From Rhodococcus sp. IEGM 1381 (lineage in GTDB: Bacteria; Actinomycetota; Actinomycetes; Mycobacteriales; Mycobacteriaceae): a stretch of 64,000 nt of DNA. The notes under the pieces are model-generated. The model saw only the letters and a list, made by a program, of their open reading frames with translations. It did not search any database and was not told the origin of the DNA. Positions 43,709-52,200 of this stretch are shown piece after piece. The DNA is taken from positions 1,116,001-1,180,000 of the forward strand of contig NZ_JASHKQ010000001.1 in NCBI RefSeq assembly GCF_030056795.1, in the 5' to 3' direction. Made by a program: the position numbers and the translations under genes. Positions within the stretch are counted from its first letter, which is position 1, and every line of letters begins with the position of its first letter.

Positions 43709-44116
43709 GTGAACAAACTCTCGACGGTGGTACTGCTGATCCTGTTGGGCGCAGCCGGGACGTTCAACGGAGTGTCGCTGACCTCGGACCCCACCGGTCG
43801 GTCGCTGGGCTTGAATGTCGGGATGCTCCCGTCATGGCACACCTGGGACTACCGCATCTCCGGGTTGTTCGTGCTGTTCTTTCTCGGTGTCGGACCGTTG
43901 ATCTGCGTGGCGGCCGTGCTCGTCGACGCCTCCGAGGCTGCGGTGTACGTCGCGTGCGGGGGGCTGGTGACCATAGGGTGGGTGGTGTGGCAGATCGTCG
44001 TACTAGATATCGACGCGCCCCGCGCTCAAGTCCCCCTCACCGCGTTGGGGGTCGCGTTGATCGTCCTCGCGGCCGGCCAATTCCGCGCGCGTGCGCGCGA
44101 TCGCAGCCGACAATAG
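43709..44116 (+). CDS. Small four-helix membrane protein, unknown
   Basis: A 135-residue protein starting at GTG with four hydrophobic segments (VVLLILLGAAGTFNGV; GLFVLFFLGVGPLICVAAVL; VYVACGGLVTIGWVVW; LTALGVALIVLAAG) and a basic C-terminus. No family is recognised. It converges on the next gene with two bases between stop codons. Confidence 0.65.
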   Translation: MNKLSTVVLLILLGAAGTFNGVSLTSDPTGRSLGLNVGMLPSWHTWDYRISGLFVLFFLGVGPLICVAAVLVDASEAAVYVACGGLVTIGWVVWQIVVLDIDAPRAQVPLTALGVALIVLAAGQFRARARDRSRQ

Positions 44117-44118
44117 AG

Positions 44119-44916
44119 TCAGAGGCCGACCGCGCCGAGCAGGGCTTCTCCTGGATCAGCGACCGCAACGACGGCAGCGATGAACAGCAGCGCCATCACG
44201 ATCGTCATCACCGCGCCGAGCGAGCCGAGGGCGAAGAACATCCGACGGTGAGCACCGTCCGACGATCTGTAGCGTCGGAAGGCGATGACGGTTCCGGTAG
44301 CGACTACAGCGATCACCACGGCGGTAGCGACAATCACCGCCCAGTTGTAGTGCTCGACCTGTGTGAGCAGCTCGAGCAGTGGCGGCCTGGAGTCTCCGCT
44401 CCGCACACCGTTCTCGATCAGAGACTTCGCTGTCTGCCCGTCCGCGTTGTCAGCGGACAGCATCGGCAGCAGGGCGACTACGGGTGCCACCGTCGACTGG
44501 ATGTTGAGCACAGCCAGAAACACCGAAAACAGTGACAGCACAGTCGTAGTGGTCGCAGCGATCATGTAACTTACGCCGGCCGACAGGGATCGCCGCCACA
44601 GAGTCGCCGCGAGCAGACCCAGAACCGCGGTCAGTAGCACCGAGATGACGATCTTGATCGCGTGCCACTCGAACCAGTAGTCCACCATCTCCGCCAGGCC
44701 GGGAGGGTAGGTGCGGACTCCGCTACCCCAGTATTCGACCAAGCCGCGGCCGAGCAACTCACTCATGACGGTTTGATCCTGGAATTGCGGATAGCGTCCG
44801 CGCAGCAACGCGGCCGGGCCCAGAACGAACGCGGCCACCAACGCTGCCCCGACACCTGCCAACGCAATGACCGACCAGCGGCTTCGGGTGACGGACACAC
44901 TCATCGAACGAATCAC
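44119..44916 (-). CDS. Membrane protein, unknown function
   Basis: A 265-residue protein with an N-terminal anchor (VIALAGVGAALVAAFVLGP), an extracellular stretch containing a conserved-looking RYPQFQDQTVMSELLGRGLV, then three to four more helices. Start could be ATG 44916 or 44904. No domain recognised. Its neighbours are also small membrane proteins, but they have separate spacing and may be unrelated. Confidence 0.6.
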   Translation of the reverse strand: MIRSMSVSVTRSRWSVIALAGVGAALVAAFVLGPAALLRGRYPQFQDQTVMSELLGRGLVEYWGSGVRTYPPGLAEMVDYWFEWHAIKIVISVLLTAVLGLLAATLWRRSLSAGVSYMIAATTTTVLSLFSVFLAVLNIQSTVAPVVALLPMLSADNADGQTAKSLIENGVRSGDSRPPLLELLTQVEHYNWAVIVATAVVIAVVATGTVIAFRRYRSSDGAHRRMFFALGSLGAVMTIVMALLFIAAVVAVADPGEALLGAVGL

Positions 44917-44990
44917 GGGTGAGAGTCAATCACCGGGTACTCGAGAGCGCATCCATCTGCAGTACTAGATCTGACGAACGGGGTACCAGC

Positions 44991-45275
44991 TCAGGATTCG
45001 ATGCTCGATTGCTGGATGCGCCGGACTCTGGCAATCGTCACCGCGGCCAGGATCACCCCAGCAACCGTGAGGAAGTCGGATTCGGTCAAACCTCTGTCCG
45101 CGTCGACTACGTACAACACTGGGCCTTCGATAGGGGCGTTGAAGAACAGCCACAGAATCGAGACGACCCCCAGCGATAGTGCAGCGGACCACGATGGCTT
45201 GGCCAGGGACCATGCGGCCGAGGCGAACACTGCGTTCATCAGAACCAGTGCGTGGAACGGATCGGTAGTCGGCAC
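44991..45275 (-). CDS. Small membrane protein, unknown
   Basis: A 94-residue protein with three hydrophobic segments (ALVLMNAVFASAAWSLA; AALSLGVVSILWLFF; FLTVAGVILAAVTIA) and a polar C-terminus (RVRRIQQSS). No family recognised. Confidence 0.5.
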   Translation of the reverse strand: MPTTDPFHALVLMNAVFASAAWSLAKPSWSAALSLGVVSILWLFFNAPIEGPVLYVVDADRGLTESDFLTVAGVILAAVTIARVRRIQQSSIES

Positions 45276-45322
45276 CGGTACATCATGACCGAATGCGGAC
45301 GGTCAGACCCTAGTCTGGTTAC

Positions 45323-45418
45323 GTGCACAACGAGGATCATCGCGAAGCCAACCGCGAACTTCTGGACTCGCTCCTGTCGGGAGTAGCCCTCGTTGTCGCA
45401 GGCGGCGTTGGAGCGTGA
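45323..45418 (+). CDS. Possible 31-residue leader peptide coupled to the Nramp transporter gene
   Basis: A GTG-initiated frame (MHNEDHREANRELLDSLLSG start) ends in a TGA that shares its A with the transporter's ATG (TGATG). The first half is His/Glu/Asp/Asn-rich, potentially metal-binding, and the second half is hydrophobic (GVALVVAGGVGA). No clear ribosome-binding site is seen. Position and coupling suggest a leader ORF setting translation of the Nramp gene; it could also be chance. Confidence 0.38.
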   Translation: MHNEDHREANRELLDSLLSGVALVVAGGVGA

Positions 45419-46665
45419 TGTTGATGGCTGTCCTGCGGCGTCGATCTTCTGGGTTCCCGTCGCGGTTGCGCTCGAGTGTCGTTCTGCTCGGTCCCACTTT
45501 CGTCGCCGCGATCGCGTACGTGGACCCTGGAAATGTCGCCTCCAATGTCAGCGCGGGCGCACAATTCGGTTACCTTCTGGTGTGGGTGATCGTTGCCGCC
45601 AACGTCATGGCGGGTCTGGTTCAGTTTCTGTCCGCCAAGCTCGGCATCGTCACCGGGATGACGTTGCCCGAAGTTGTTCGTGACAGATCGAGCAGGCCTG
45701 TGCGACTTGCTTATTGGGGGCAGGCGGAGGTGGTCGCCATGGCGACCGACCTCGCCGAGGTCGTCGGCGGCGCGATTGCGTTGTATCTGTTGTTCGATCT
45801 GCCGCTTCTGGTCGGCGGGTTGATAACCGGAACCGTATCGATGCTGTTGCTGTTGGTGCAGGATCGACGCGGTCAACGCCCGTTCGAGTTCGTGATCCTG
45901 GGTTTGCTCGGTGTCATTGCGGTCGGATTCCTCGCCAGTGTCGTCGTGGAGCCGCCGTCCTTCAGCGCGGCCGCGGCGGGTTTGGTTCCGCGGTTCGACG
46001 GCGCGGAAAGCGTGCTGATCGCAGCAGCGATGCTCGGTGCGACGATCATGCCGCACGCGGTCTACCTGCATTCCGGCCTGGCTCGTGATCGACATGGGCA
46101 TCCCGACGCAGGTCCGGTACGTCGGCGACTGCTGCGCATCACCCGGGTCGACGTCGGATTGGCGATGTTGTTGGCCGGTGCGGTGAACATGTCGATGTTG
46201 CTGCTGGCCGCCTCGACTCTCGGGGGCAAAGAGGGCGTGGATTCGATCGAGGGAGCTCATGCCGCGGTGGGCGAGACTCTGGGTCCGGTCGTCGCGCTGT
46301 TGTTCGCGTTGGGATTGCTCGCGTCCGGCTTGGCATCGACATCGGTGGGGGCATATGCCGGCGCGATGATCATGGACGGGCTGCTGCGCAAACGCATCCC
46401 GATCGTGGTGCGGCGACTGGTGACCCTGATTCCCGCACTCGCGGTCCTCGCCGCGGGGGTCGACCCCAGTCGGGCTCTCGTCGTCTCGCAAGTTGTGCTG
46501 TCCTTCGGAATTCCGTTCGCGTTGATCCCCCTGGTGCGGTTCACCTCCGACCGCACGTTGATGGGCGAGGACGTCAATCGCCGGGTGACCGCGTACGCGG
46601 CCTGGTTGATCGCAGCGGTCATCGTCACACTCAATGTCGCACTTATTTACCTGACGGTGGCCTGA
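45418..46665 (+). CDS. mntH: Nramp-family divalent metal transporter
   Basis: A 415-residue, about 11-helix Nramp (Mn2+/Fe2+:H+ symporter). Helix 1 has the metal-binding DPGN (VAAIAYVDPGNVASN), and helix 6 has MLGATIMPHAVYLHSGLA with the canonical Met-Pro-His. GGAG lies before ATG 45418; ATG 45424 is an alternative. No MntR/DtxR-type operator was recognised. The preceding small frame overlaps the start. Confidence 0.88.
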   Translation: MLMAVLRRRSSGFPSRLRSSVVLLGPTFVAAIAYVDPGNVASNVSAGAQFGYLLVWVIVAANVMAGLVQFLSAKLGIVTGMTLPEVVRDRSSRPVRLAYWGQAEVVAMATDLAEVVGGAIALYLLFDLPLLVGGLITGTVSMLLLLVQDRRGQRPFEFVILGLLGVIAVGFLASVVVEPPSFSAAAAGLVPRFDGAESVLIAAAMLGATIMPHAVYLHSGLARDRHGHPDAGPVRRRLLRITRVDVGLAMLLAGAVNMSMLLLAASTLGGKEGVDSIEGAHAAVGETLGPVVALLFALGLLASGLASTSVGAYAGAMIMDGLLRKRIPIVVRRLVTLIPALAVLAAGVDPSRALVVSQVVLSFGIPFALIPLVRFTSDRTLMGEDVNRRVTAYAAWLIAAVIVTLNVALIYLTVA

Positions 46666-46766
46666 TCTCGGGTTTCCGCTCGATCGAACGCACGGCTACA
46701 TGGTCGATGCTGGGAAGATTCGACCCCCGCACCACGTCGAATGCCATTGGACGCCAGTCGCAGCGG

Positions 46767-46784
46767 TGACCGTCCGTTCGGTCA
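46767..46784. terminator. Short hairpin between convergent mntH and CHAD genes
   Basis: TGACCG (46767-46772) pairs with CGGTCA (46779-46784) around TCCGTT, overlapping the stop codon of the CHAD gene. Short, so only a weak terminator candidate. Confidence 0.3.
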
Positions 46785-47642
46785 AAGCTTCAGAGTGCGA
46801 GCGCGCCGTAGTGCGGCGGCGGCTGCCTGCTGTTCGTATGCGAACAGCAAGCCGTACGTGAAACCGTTCTCAGCGGGTCGGGTTCCCGCTGATGCTCCGA
46901 GGCGGCGAAGAAACTGTGCAGCGACCAAGCTGTCCTGGTGTTCGCCGAGGACTTCCTGCACGTGCTTGTACTGCCGAATCGTCGTCTTCGAGCGCTTCTT
47001 ACCGGTCAGCGGGGTCGCCAGTTCCGAGGCGTACCGCGCACGCTTGAACGCTTTGCGGGCTCGGTGAAACACCTCGTCGTCGCCGATCTCGCTCCCGATC
47101 GCAGACTTCAGCCGGGTGCGGGCTTTCTTGCCGGCTTTGTTCGCCAGTGATGTCACCTTCCTGTGTGACAACGAAGGCACCGTGGAGTCAAGGGTGTCGA
47201 GCGCACTGATCAGCGCGGCGTACCGGTCGCCGGTGAGAACGGTATCGACATCAGCTCGGTAGGTGCGTTGCTCGGCAGCGAGCGTGGTCTCGATGTCGGC
47301 GGCCACGGGGCCGAGCACCCATTCGTCGGGGAGATCGGCTACAGCGTGCGCGAACCGATCCCGCTGCACTTCGTGATCGCGAACATGGCCGAGAATGCCT
47401 GCGTACCAGGATAGTTCCTGGTCGAGATGGGTGGCGACGCTCGGGTCGAAGGCATCGGTGAATACACGCAGGGTGCTGCGAAGTCGCCGAATGGCGACGC
47501 GCGTGGCGTGGATCGGATCCTCACCGCGCCGAAGCGCGGCATCGCCCTCTCGGATTGCGCTCGTCTGCTCTCGGACGTTCGCGGCAACCGGAGCCGAGTC
47601 AACGTCCCGATGTGATGTCGTGGAATTCGTCGATGTCTTCAT
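46782..47642 (-). CDS. CHAD domain protein
   Basis: A 286-residue helical protein. Two internal CHAD halves each carry conserved His and basic residues: HATRVAIRRLRSTLRVF near 45 and FHRARKAFKRARYASEL near 195. CHAD domains bind inorganic polyphosphate. ATG 47642 is taken as start; a longer form to 47729 is possible. No triphosphatase (CYTH) domain is present, so this is a stand-alone CHAD. Confidence 0.85.
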   Translation of the reverse strand: MKTSTNSTTSHRDVDSAPVAANVREQTSAIREGDAALRRGEDPIHATRVAIRRLRSTLRVFTDAFDPSVATHLDQELSWYAGILGHVRDHEVQRDRFAHAVADLPDEWVLGPVAADIETTLAAEQRTYRADVDTVLTGDRYAALISALDTLDSTVPSLSHRKVTSLANKAGKKARTRLKSAIGSEIGDDEVFHRARKAFKRARYASELATPLTGKKRSKTTIRQYKHVQEVLGEHQDSLVAAQFLRRLGASAGTRPAENGFTYGLLFAYEQQAAAAALRRARTLKL

Positions 47643-47802
47643 CGGTATGGATGCCCCGAGTGCGTACCGATCGAAACCACCACGATCGAAACCAACGATG
47701 ACGGCACTCCCGAAATTCGGGTCGCCCACTGTTCATCTTCCGGCCATCTTGTGGTTGCTTGCGGCGACCGCGCAGGTCGAGCGGCCGGGTGATACTGCAT
47801 CC

Positions 47803-48075
47803 ATGCCGCCGACGCCCGACAACCCGCACGAGCGAGATCGCATGCTCGCATTTGCTGTCCAGTGGATGCCGTACGGGGGTGGGGATGCCGAGGACATCAT
47901 GGTCGCTTTCGGAGTTCCGCCGGAGACGTATTTCGGCAGGCTGCGGCACCTGCTGGCCGACCCTGCACAGTCCGCCGACCTCGACGCGCGGACCGTGGAA
48001 GCGTTGTTGCGCGTGTGTCGTGGTCGCCTCGAGCTCGGCGCAGTATCCGTTGGCCGACCAGGGGTCGGGCAATGA
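47803..48075 (+). CDS. Small DUF3263-like protein
   Basis: A 90-residue helical protein (ERDRMLAFAVQWMPYGGGD; ETYFGRLRHLLADP). The spacing resembles DUF3263 proteins, which are short helix-turn-helix-like actinobacterial proteins; the similarity is moderate. It lies 160 bp from the divergent CHAD gene and precedes two further small genes in the same direction. Confidence 0.55.
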   Translation: MPPTPDNPHERDRMLAFAVQWMPYGGGDAEDIMVAFGVPPETYFGRLRHLLADPAQSADLDARTVEALLRVCRGRLELGAVSVGRPGVGQ

Positions 48076-48170
48076 CCGCCACGCCCATAGTGGGCACTGC
48101 CGCTGCATCGAGGCGGTTCACCGAGCATTCACTTGGGGTGGACTACTCATCCCGTTCTGGTGACTGGAAG

Positions 48171-48539
48171 ATGAACACACCCAGCACAACACCGTCGACG
48201 CCGACCGCATCACGGAGGCAGCCCGACGGCTCCGATCGTGCGCAAGCGCAGGTCTTCGCTGCGATGCTGACCGCCGAAATCGAGACGGTGTCCGCGCTCG
48301 TCGACGAAGCCGAACAGTTCTCTCACAATGCCCGACGGGTCGGCCAGGGCAAGGCCCGGTTGTGGCACGAGGAGGAAGCCCGGTCGCAACGACGAATGTT
48401 GTACGAGTTGCATCGTCAGCTTGATGCCCTCACCAGGCGTTTCCCTGATTTGCCCGGCTGGATCAACGGTACGGACCGGAATGATTCGGTGCTTACGGTT
48501 GACCGCACCCCCTCACAGAGCGGATCGTTGAGATCATGA
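48171..48539 (+). CDS. Helical protein of unknown function
   Basis: A 122-residue protein with a Thr/Pro/Ser-rich N-terminus and a long alpha-helical core (LTAEIETVSALVDEAEQF; KARLWHEEEARSQRRMLYEL). ATG 48171 follows GGAAG closely; ATG 48072, overlapping the previous stop as ATGA, would add 33 low-complexity residues. Its stop overlaps the next gene start (ATGA), so the two small proteins are coupled. Confidence 0.55.
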   Translation: MNTPSTTPSTPTASRRQPDGSDRAQAQVFAAMLTAEIETVSALVDEAEQFSHNARRVGQGKARLWHEEEARSQRRMLYELHRQLDALTRRFPDLPGWINGTDRNDSVLTVDRTPSQSGSLRS

Positions 48540-48730
48540 CCACCACTACCGAACACGAGCACATCGACGCCGTCCGCGATCGCCTCTCAGCATTGTTTCC
48601 CGATGTCTCGCGTTCGGTGATCGACGAGACCATCGCCGCCGAGCACGCCCGTTTCGAGGGCAACTCCATCCGCGACTTCGTGCCCTTGTTCGTCGAGCGC
48701 AAGGCTCGCAAAGTGCTGCAGGCCAAGTAG
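48536..48730 (+). CDS. Three-helix bundle dimerisation-domain protein
   Basis: A 64-residue protein (HEHIDAVRDRLSALFPDV, HARFEGNSIRDFVPLFVERK) matching short actinobacterial proteins described as three-helix bundle dimerisation domains. Function unknown. Coupled by ATGA to the preceding helical protein, possibly as a pair. Confidence 0.65.
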   Translation: MTTTTEHEHIDAVRDRLSALFPDVSRSVIDETIAAEHARFEGNSIRDFVPLFVERKARKVLQAK

Positions 48731-48896
48731 CTGCCCGCAAAAAGGCGCTGTGACACGCCCGCGAAGGGGCCCTCGAATCACGGCTCGAGCACCGGATCTG
48801 AGTGTTCAGTATCGAGTCGAATGCGCGGGATGCCGCATGCAGAGTGCGATCGTGAACGACGATGTCCGCTTCGTTCCGTGGGGGGCTCTGGATGCT

Positions 48897-49931
48897 CTAC
48901 GAACCCCGCACCACATCGAATGCCGGCTTGTGGCTGAAGTTCGAGCGCAGTAGTCCGTAGTTCTGCTCGGCATCGGCGGGGTCGGTTCCCGAGTCGCGCA
49001 GGGAGTGCACGAACACCGGGCCCACATAGGGCAGTGACGACGCCTTGGCCAGGCTCGAGCCGATGATTGCGGCCTGTGCATCCTCGGTGACGGCCATCGG
49101 CCCGTTGCCGGTGGGTGCGCCCAGTTCGGTGATCCAGATCTTCTTGCCACCGTCGCCGTTGGCCGCCATGGTGCCGTAGGCCTGATCGACCTGTGCCCAT
49201 TGGCCGTTGGGATCGTTCTCGACGGTGAAGGGGAACGTATAAGGATGCAGCGCAACGGCATCCATGAATCCTCCTGCTCCTGCTGTGTACATCTGTTGCA
49301 GGAAGGTCACCGGCGCAACGGTCCAGGCTCCGAGGTTCACGGTGGTGGCCAACCCGGCGCTGAGCACGGTCGCTCCGGCGTCGGCGTTGTGGATCGCGGG
49401 GTATGCGGCGCGCAACAGGCCGGTGTAGCGGGCGGCGTCGACGGGTGCGAAGAAGGTGGGAATGTTGGGCTCGTTCCACACCTCGTAGCTGTCGACGCGA
49501 TCGCCGAGGTGCGCCGCTGCCGCACCGGCGAATGCACCGAAGATATTGGGATCCAACGGAACTGCGCCAGGCAGCGGGGAGGCGACGCCACCCTGCGCCC
49601 AGCCGGGGGTTCCGCCCAGCACGGCCAGTACCGAGTAGCCCTGTGCCGTCGCGGCATTGATCACGCGATCGGTGTTGCCCCAGTCGAACACCCCCGGTGC
49701 TGTCTCGATTGCCGCCCAGTTCACGACCACCCGCACCCACGAGGCACCGATCTCGCGTCCGGCCCCGAGCTCGTTGTTCAGCGTGGCGTCGTCGAGCGTC
49801 AGGAATGGTGCTCCGCCGGTGAATCCGAGGTCGGCCGGTGCCGCATGCGCCACGGGTGACGACAGACCGACGGCGATCGTGGCGGCCGCGGCCACGGTGA
49901 GCAGACGTGAGCGGAGGGTCATGGCGATCAT
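48897..49931 (-). CDS. Secreted glycoside hydrolase, cellulase/GH39-like (beta/alpha)8
   Basis: A 344-residue exported hydrolase. A signal peptide ends at PVAHAAPA near residue 32. SYEVWNEPN near 165 carries the acid/base Glu, and WITELGAP near 270 the nucleophile Glu, the clan A pair. ATG 49931 overlaps the glycosyltransferase stop as ATGA, placing it as the last gene of the exopolysaccharide operon. It probably trims or releases the polymer made by this locus. The exact GH family is not certain. Confidence 0.78.
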   Translation of the reverse strand: MIAMTLRSRLLTVAAAATIAVGLSSPVAHAAPADLGFTGGAPFLTLDDATLNNELGAGREIGASWVRVVVNWAAIETAPGVFDWGNTDRVINAATAQGYSVLAVLGGTPGWAQGGVASPLPGAVPLDPNIFGAFAGAAAAHLGDRVDSYEVWNEPNIPTFFAPVDAARYTGLLRAAYPAIHNADAGATVLSAGLATTVNLGAWTVAPVTFLQQMYTAGAGGFMDAVALHPYTFPFTVENDPNGQWAQVDQAYGTMAANGDGGKKIWITELGAPTGNGPMAVTEDAQAAIIGSSLAKASSLPYVGPVFVHSLRDSGTDPADAEQNYGLLRSNFSHKPAFDVVRGS

Positions 49932-51043
49932 CCTAGGGTTCGTGTCAGCGGAGCACCGATCAGCGACTCCACGGTGGAGTGGGGGATGCGATCGTGCCAA
50001 CGTGCGGTGTTCAGTTCGTAGATGCGCTCGCCCGCCTTGACGGCCGCGGTGCGATCGAGCAGGTAGCGGCGGCATTCGGCGACGAACTGCTCCTTGTCGT
50101 CGAAGGTGGGCAGCTCGAAGATCGAGTCCAGTGATCCGACGGCCGCGGAGGTTCCCACGACGGGTAGGCCTTTGCTCGCGGCGTCGAGGATCTTGACGCG
50201 GACGCCGCCGCCGGTGGCGACAGGGGCGATCAGGGCCCGGCAGGTGCCGAGGAATTCCTGCAGGTCGTCGACGAAGCCGAGGTCGCGAACTCCGGCCGGA
50301 TACACGGGATCCTTGGCACCCGCGGCCTTCGCGCCGATGATGCACAGTTCGGCACCCTCGATGCCCGCGGAGATGGCCGGCCAGTACTCGAGAGCGATCT
50401 TGAAGGCCTCCTGGTTCGGTGGCCAGTCGCGAGTGCCCATGAACACCAGACGTTTTGCGGTCTCGGCCAGATTCAGCTGCGGCGCGGGCTCGAGGGTGAG
50501 GTCTATCCAGCGGGCGTCACGTACACCGTTGTCTCGGTACATCTGCGCCTCGTCGGCGTCGTACGTCCCGACGGCATCTGCTGCGCGGGCGACGCGAATC
50601 TCGTCGCGCAGGATGCGCGGTGCCTCGATGCGGCCGATCAACCCGCGCGTCACCTTCCATACCTGCGATTCGGTGTTGACGGTGTTGATCGCGAACGGTG
50701 ACCCCAGTTTGGCCGAGCGCAGAAACGACTCGGCCATATAACTGTGTTCGGCCACATACACATCCGAGGTGGATGCGTCGATGGCATCACGAAAAGCGTC
50801 GACATCGTAGCGCCCGTGTACCACCGAGCGGGTCGGCCGAAGGGACTTCGCCAGCAAACCCACGTCTACCCTCGGCTTGGCAACGCGAACGACATCGGGA
50901 GCCGTATCGGTCTCCTTGGACAGGCAGATCGAGCGCACCTCGAAGGCCTCGCGGGCCAGCTGCATCATCAAGCGAGACAATGCGATGTCGCCACCGTGTT
51001 CGGTGACGGGGTCCTTGGACAACAGGAAAGTCGCGCGTCTCAT
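49928..51043 (-). CDS. Glycosyltransferase, GT4-like
   Basis: A 371-residue GT-B glycosyltransferase. The C-terminal half has KRLVFMGTRDWPPNQEA, ELCIIGAKA, VRDLGFVDDLQEFLGTCRAL and the nucleotide-sugar motif APVATGGGVRVKILDAASKG. This is the arrangement of exopolysaccharide GT4 enzymes. It overlaps both neighbours by ATGA. Donor and acceptor unknown. Confidence 0.82.
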   Translation of the reverse strand: MRRATFLLSKDPVTEHGGDIALSRLMMQLAREAFEVRSICLSKETDTAPDVVRVAKPRVDVGLLAKSLRPTRSVVHGRYDVDAFRDAIDASTSDVYVAEHSYMAESFLRSAKLGSPFAINTVNTESQVWKVTRGLIGRIEAPRILRDEIRVARAADAVGTYDADEAQMYRDNGVRDARWIDLTLEPAPQLNLAETAKRLVFMGTRDWPPNQEAFKIALEYWPAISAGIEGAELCIIGAKAAGAKDPVYPAGVRDLGFVDDLQEFLGTCRALIAPVATGGGVRVKILDAASKGLPVVGTSAAVGSLDSIFELPTFDDKEQFVAECRRYLLDRTAAVKAGERIYELNTARWHDRIPHSTVESLIGAPLTRTLG

Positions 51044-52200
51044 TGCTTCACTTCTCCTTTCACCAAATCTTGTGGTGCCGCAGCGTGGTATAGGGCGCGC
51101 ATGAACCAAACGAGGAGCACGGCATCGGTGATCACCGACGCCACTGCTGCGCCGACGGCACCGAAGGGGAACAGACACAACACGAGCACCATCTTCAGCG
51201 GTGCGAGTGTTGCGGCAGCCAGCACCCGCGTGCGGTCGCGATGCTGGAGGTACAGCACGGTGGTGAACACGTGGTTCATCACCCGCATCACCACGAACAG
51301 CGACATCACCACCAGGGCACCGGCAACCTGCGGGGACGCCGGAGTGAAGAACAGTACGAGTCCGGCTGCCAACAGCAGAGATCCAGCGGCACCGCCGAGA
51401 ATCGCAGTGTGCTTCAACGCCGGACCGGCGCTGACCAATCCGTCTGCCGCGCGGAGCTTCTCGTGGAAGGTATTGCCGAAGGCTTGGCCGATGAAGGCCA
51501 CGGCCCAGGCCGTCACCGCGGCGACGGAGTAGTAGCCGGCGATCGTGGAATCGGTGAGGAAGCCCAGCAGCAGCACGTCGCCTTGGATGTAGACCGCATT
51601 GGCGAGGTTCTCCGAGAACAGCATCGACATCTCGCGCCACGATCCGGGGATACGCGGTGCCGCGATCCGGCTCTGCAGCGCGGCCAGCACCGCGATGACG
51701 AAATAGGGCGCGGCGTAGAGCAGGCTTGCCACTGTCAACGACGGATCGGGGACGGCGAACAGGTATGCCGTCGCGAGCGCGATGGAGGTCGCTTGCCGAG
51801 TGGTGTCCAGGCGCTGGGTCAGATCAGGACGGCCGTCGCGCAATGCCCGGCTCTTGTAGGCATTGAAGACCAACTCGCCGCCGCCGATGACGAGAGCGAA
51901 CCAGGCGATGTAGTTCACTTGAACCAGGCACAGACCGCCGACGATCAACACCGCACCGGCCAGCACACGAGTGGTGCGCTCGCCCAGAAACTCTCGCTCG
52001 CTCACACGGATGGAACGCACGGTGAACGGGTGATCCAATGGTGCTGCGAGGATCGCGGCGAGCGCGAACGCCATCGCGTACTGGCCGTAGTCGCTGATCC
52101 CCAACTTGGCGATCAGCGCGACGGTCCACAGCAGGCCGATTCCGCGCCCGCCGTAGGTCCACAGGGCGGCGACCCCGGCCTTGATCAGATTGCCGTTCAT
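51040..52200 (-). CDS. Oligosaccharide flippase-like membrane protein (Wzx/MATE-like)
   Basis: A 386-residue polytopic protein with about 12 hydrophobic segments. It begins NLIKAGVAALWTYGGRGIGL and shows LLFSENLANAVYIQGDVLLL mid-protein, as in polysaccharide exporters of the Wzx/MOP family. It probably flips lipid-linked repeat units across the membrane. ATG 52200 overlaps the preceding stop (ATGA). Confidence 0.8.
   Translation of the reverse strand: MNGNLIKAGVAALWTYGGRGIGLLWTVALIAKLGISDYGQYAMAFALAAILAAPLDHPFTVRSIRVSEREFLGERTTRVLAGAVLIVGGLCLVQVNYIAWFALVIGGGELVFNAYKSRALRDGRPDLTQRLDTTRQATSIALATAYLFAVPDPSLTVASLLYAAPYFVIAVLAALQSRIAAPRIPGSWREMSMLFSENLANAVYIQGDVLLLGFLTDSTIAGYYSVAAVTAWAVAFIGQAFGNTFHEKLRAADGLVSAGPALKHTAILGGAAGSLLLAAGLVLFFTPASPQVAGALVVMSLFVVMRVMNHVFTTVLYLQHRDRTRVLAAATLAPLKMVLVLCLFPFGAVGAAVASVITDAVLLVWFMRALYHAAAPQDLVKGEVKQ

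Noticed and set aside
48750-48953. A 67-codon frame (GTG start) with a CAGC motif after the three-helix protein gene.
   Set aside because: Its last 57 bases are antisense to the end of the glycoside hydrolase gene, it shows no ribosome-binding site, and nothing in it resembles a family.
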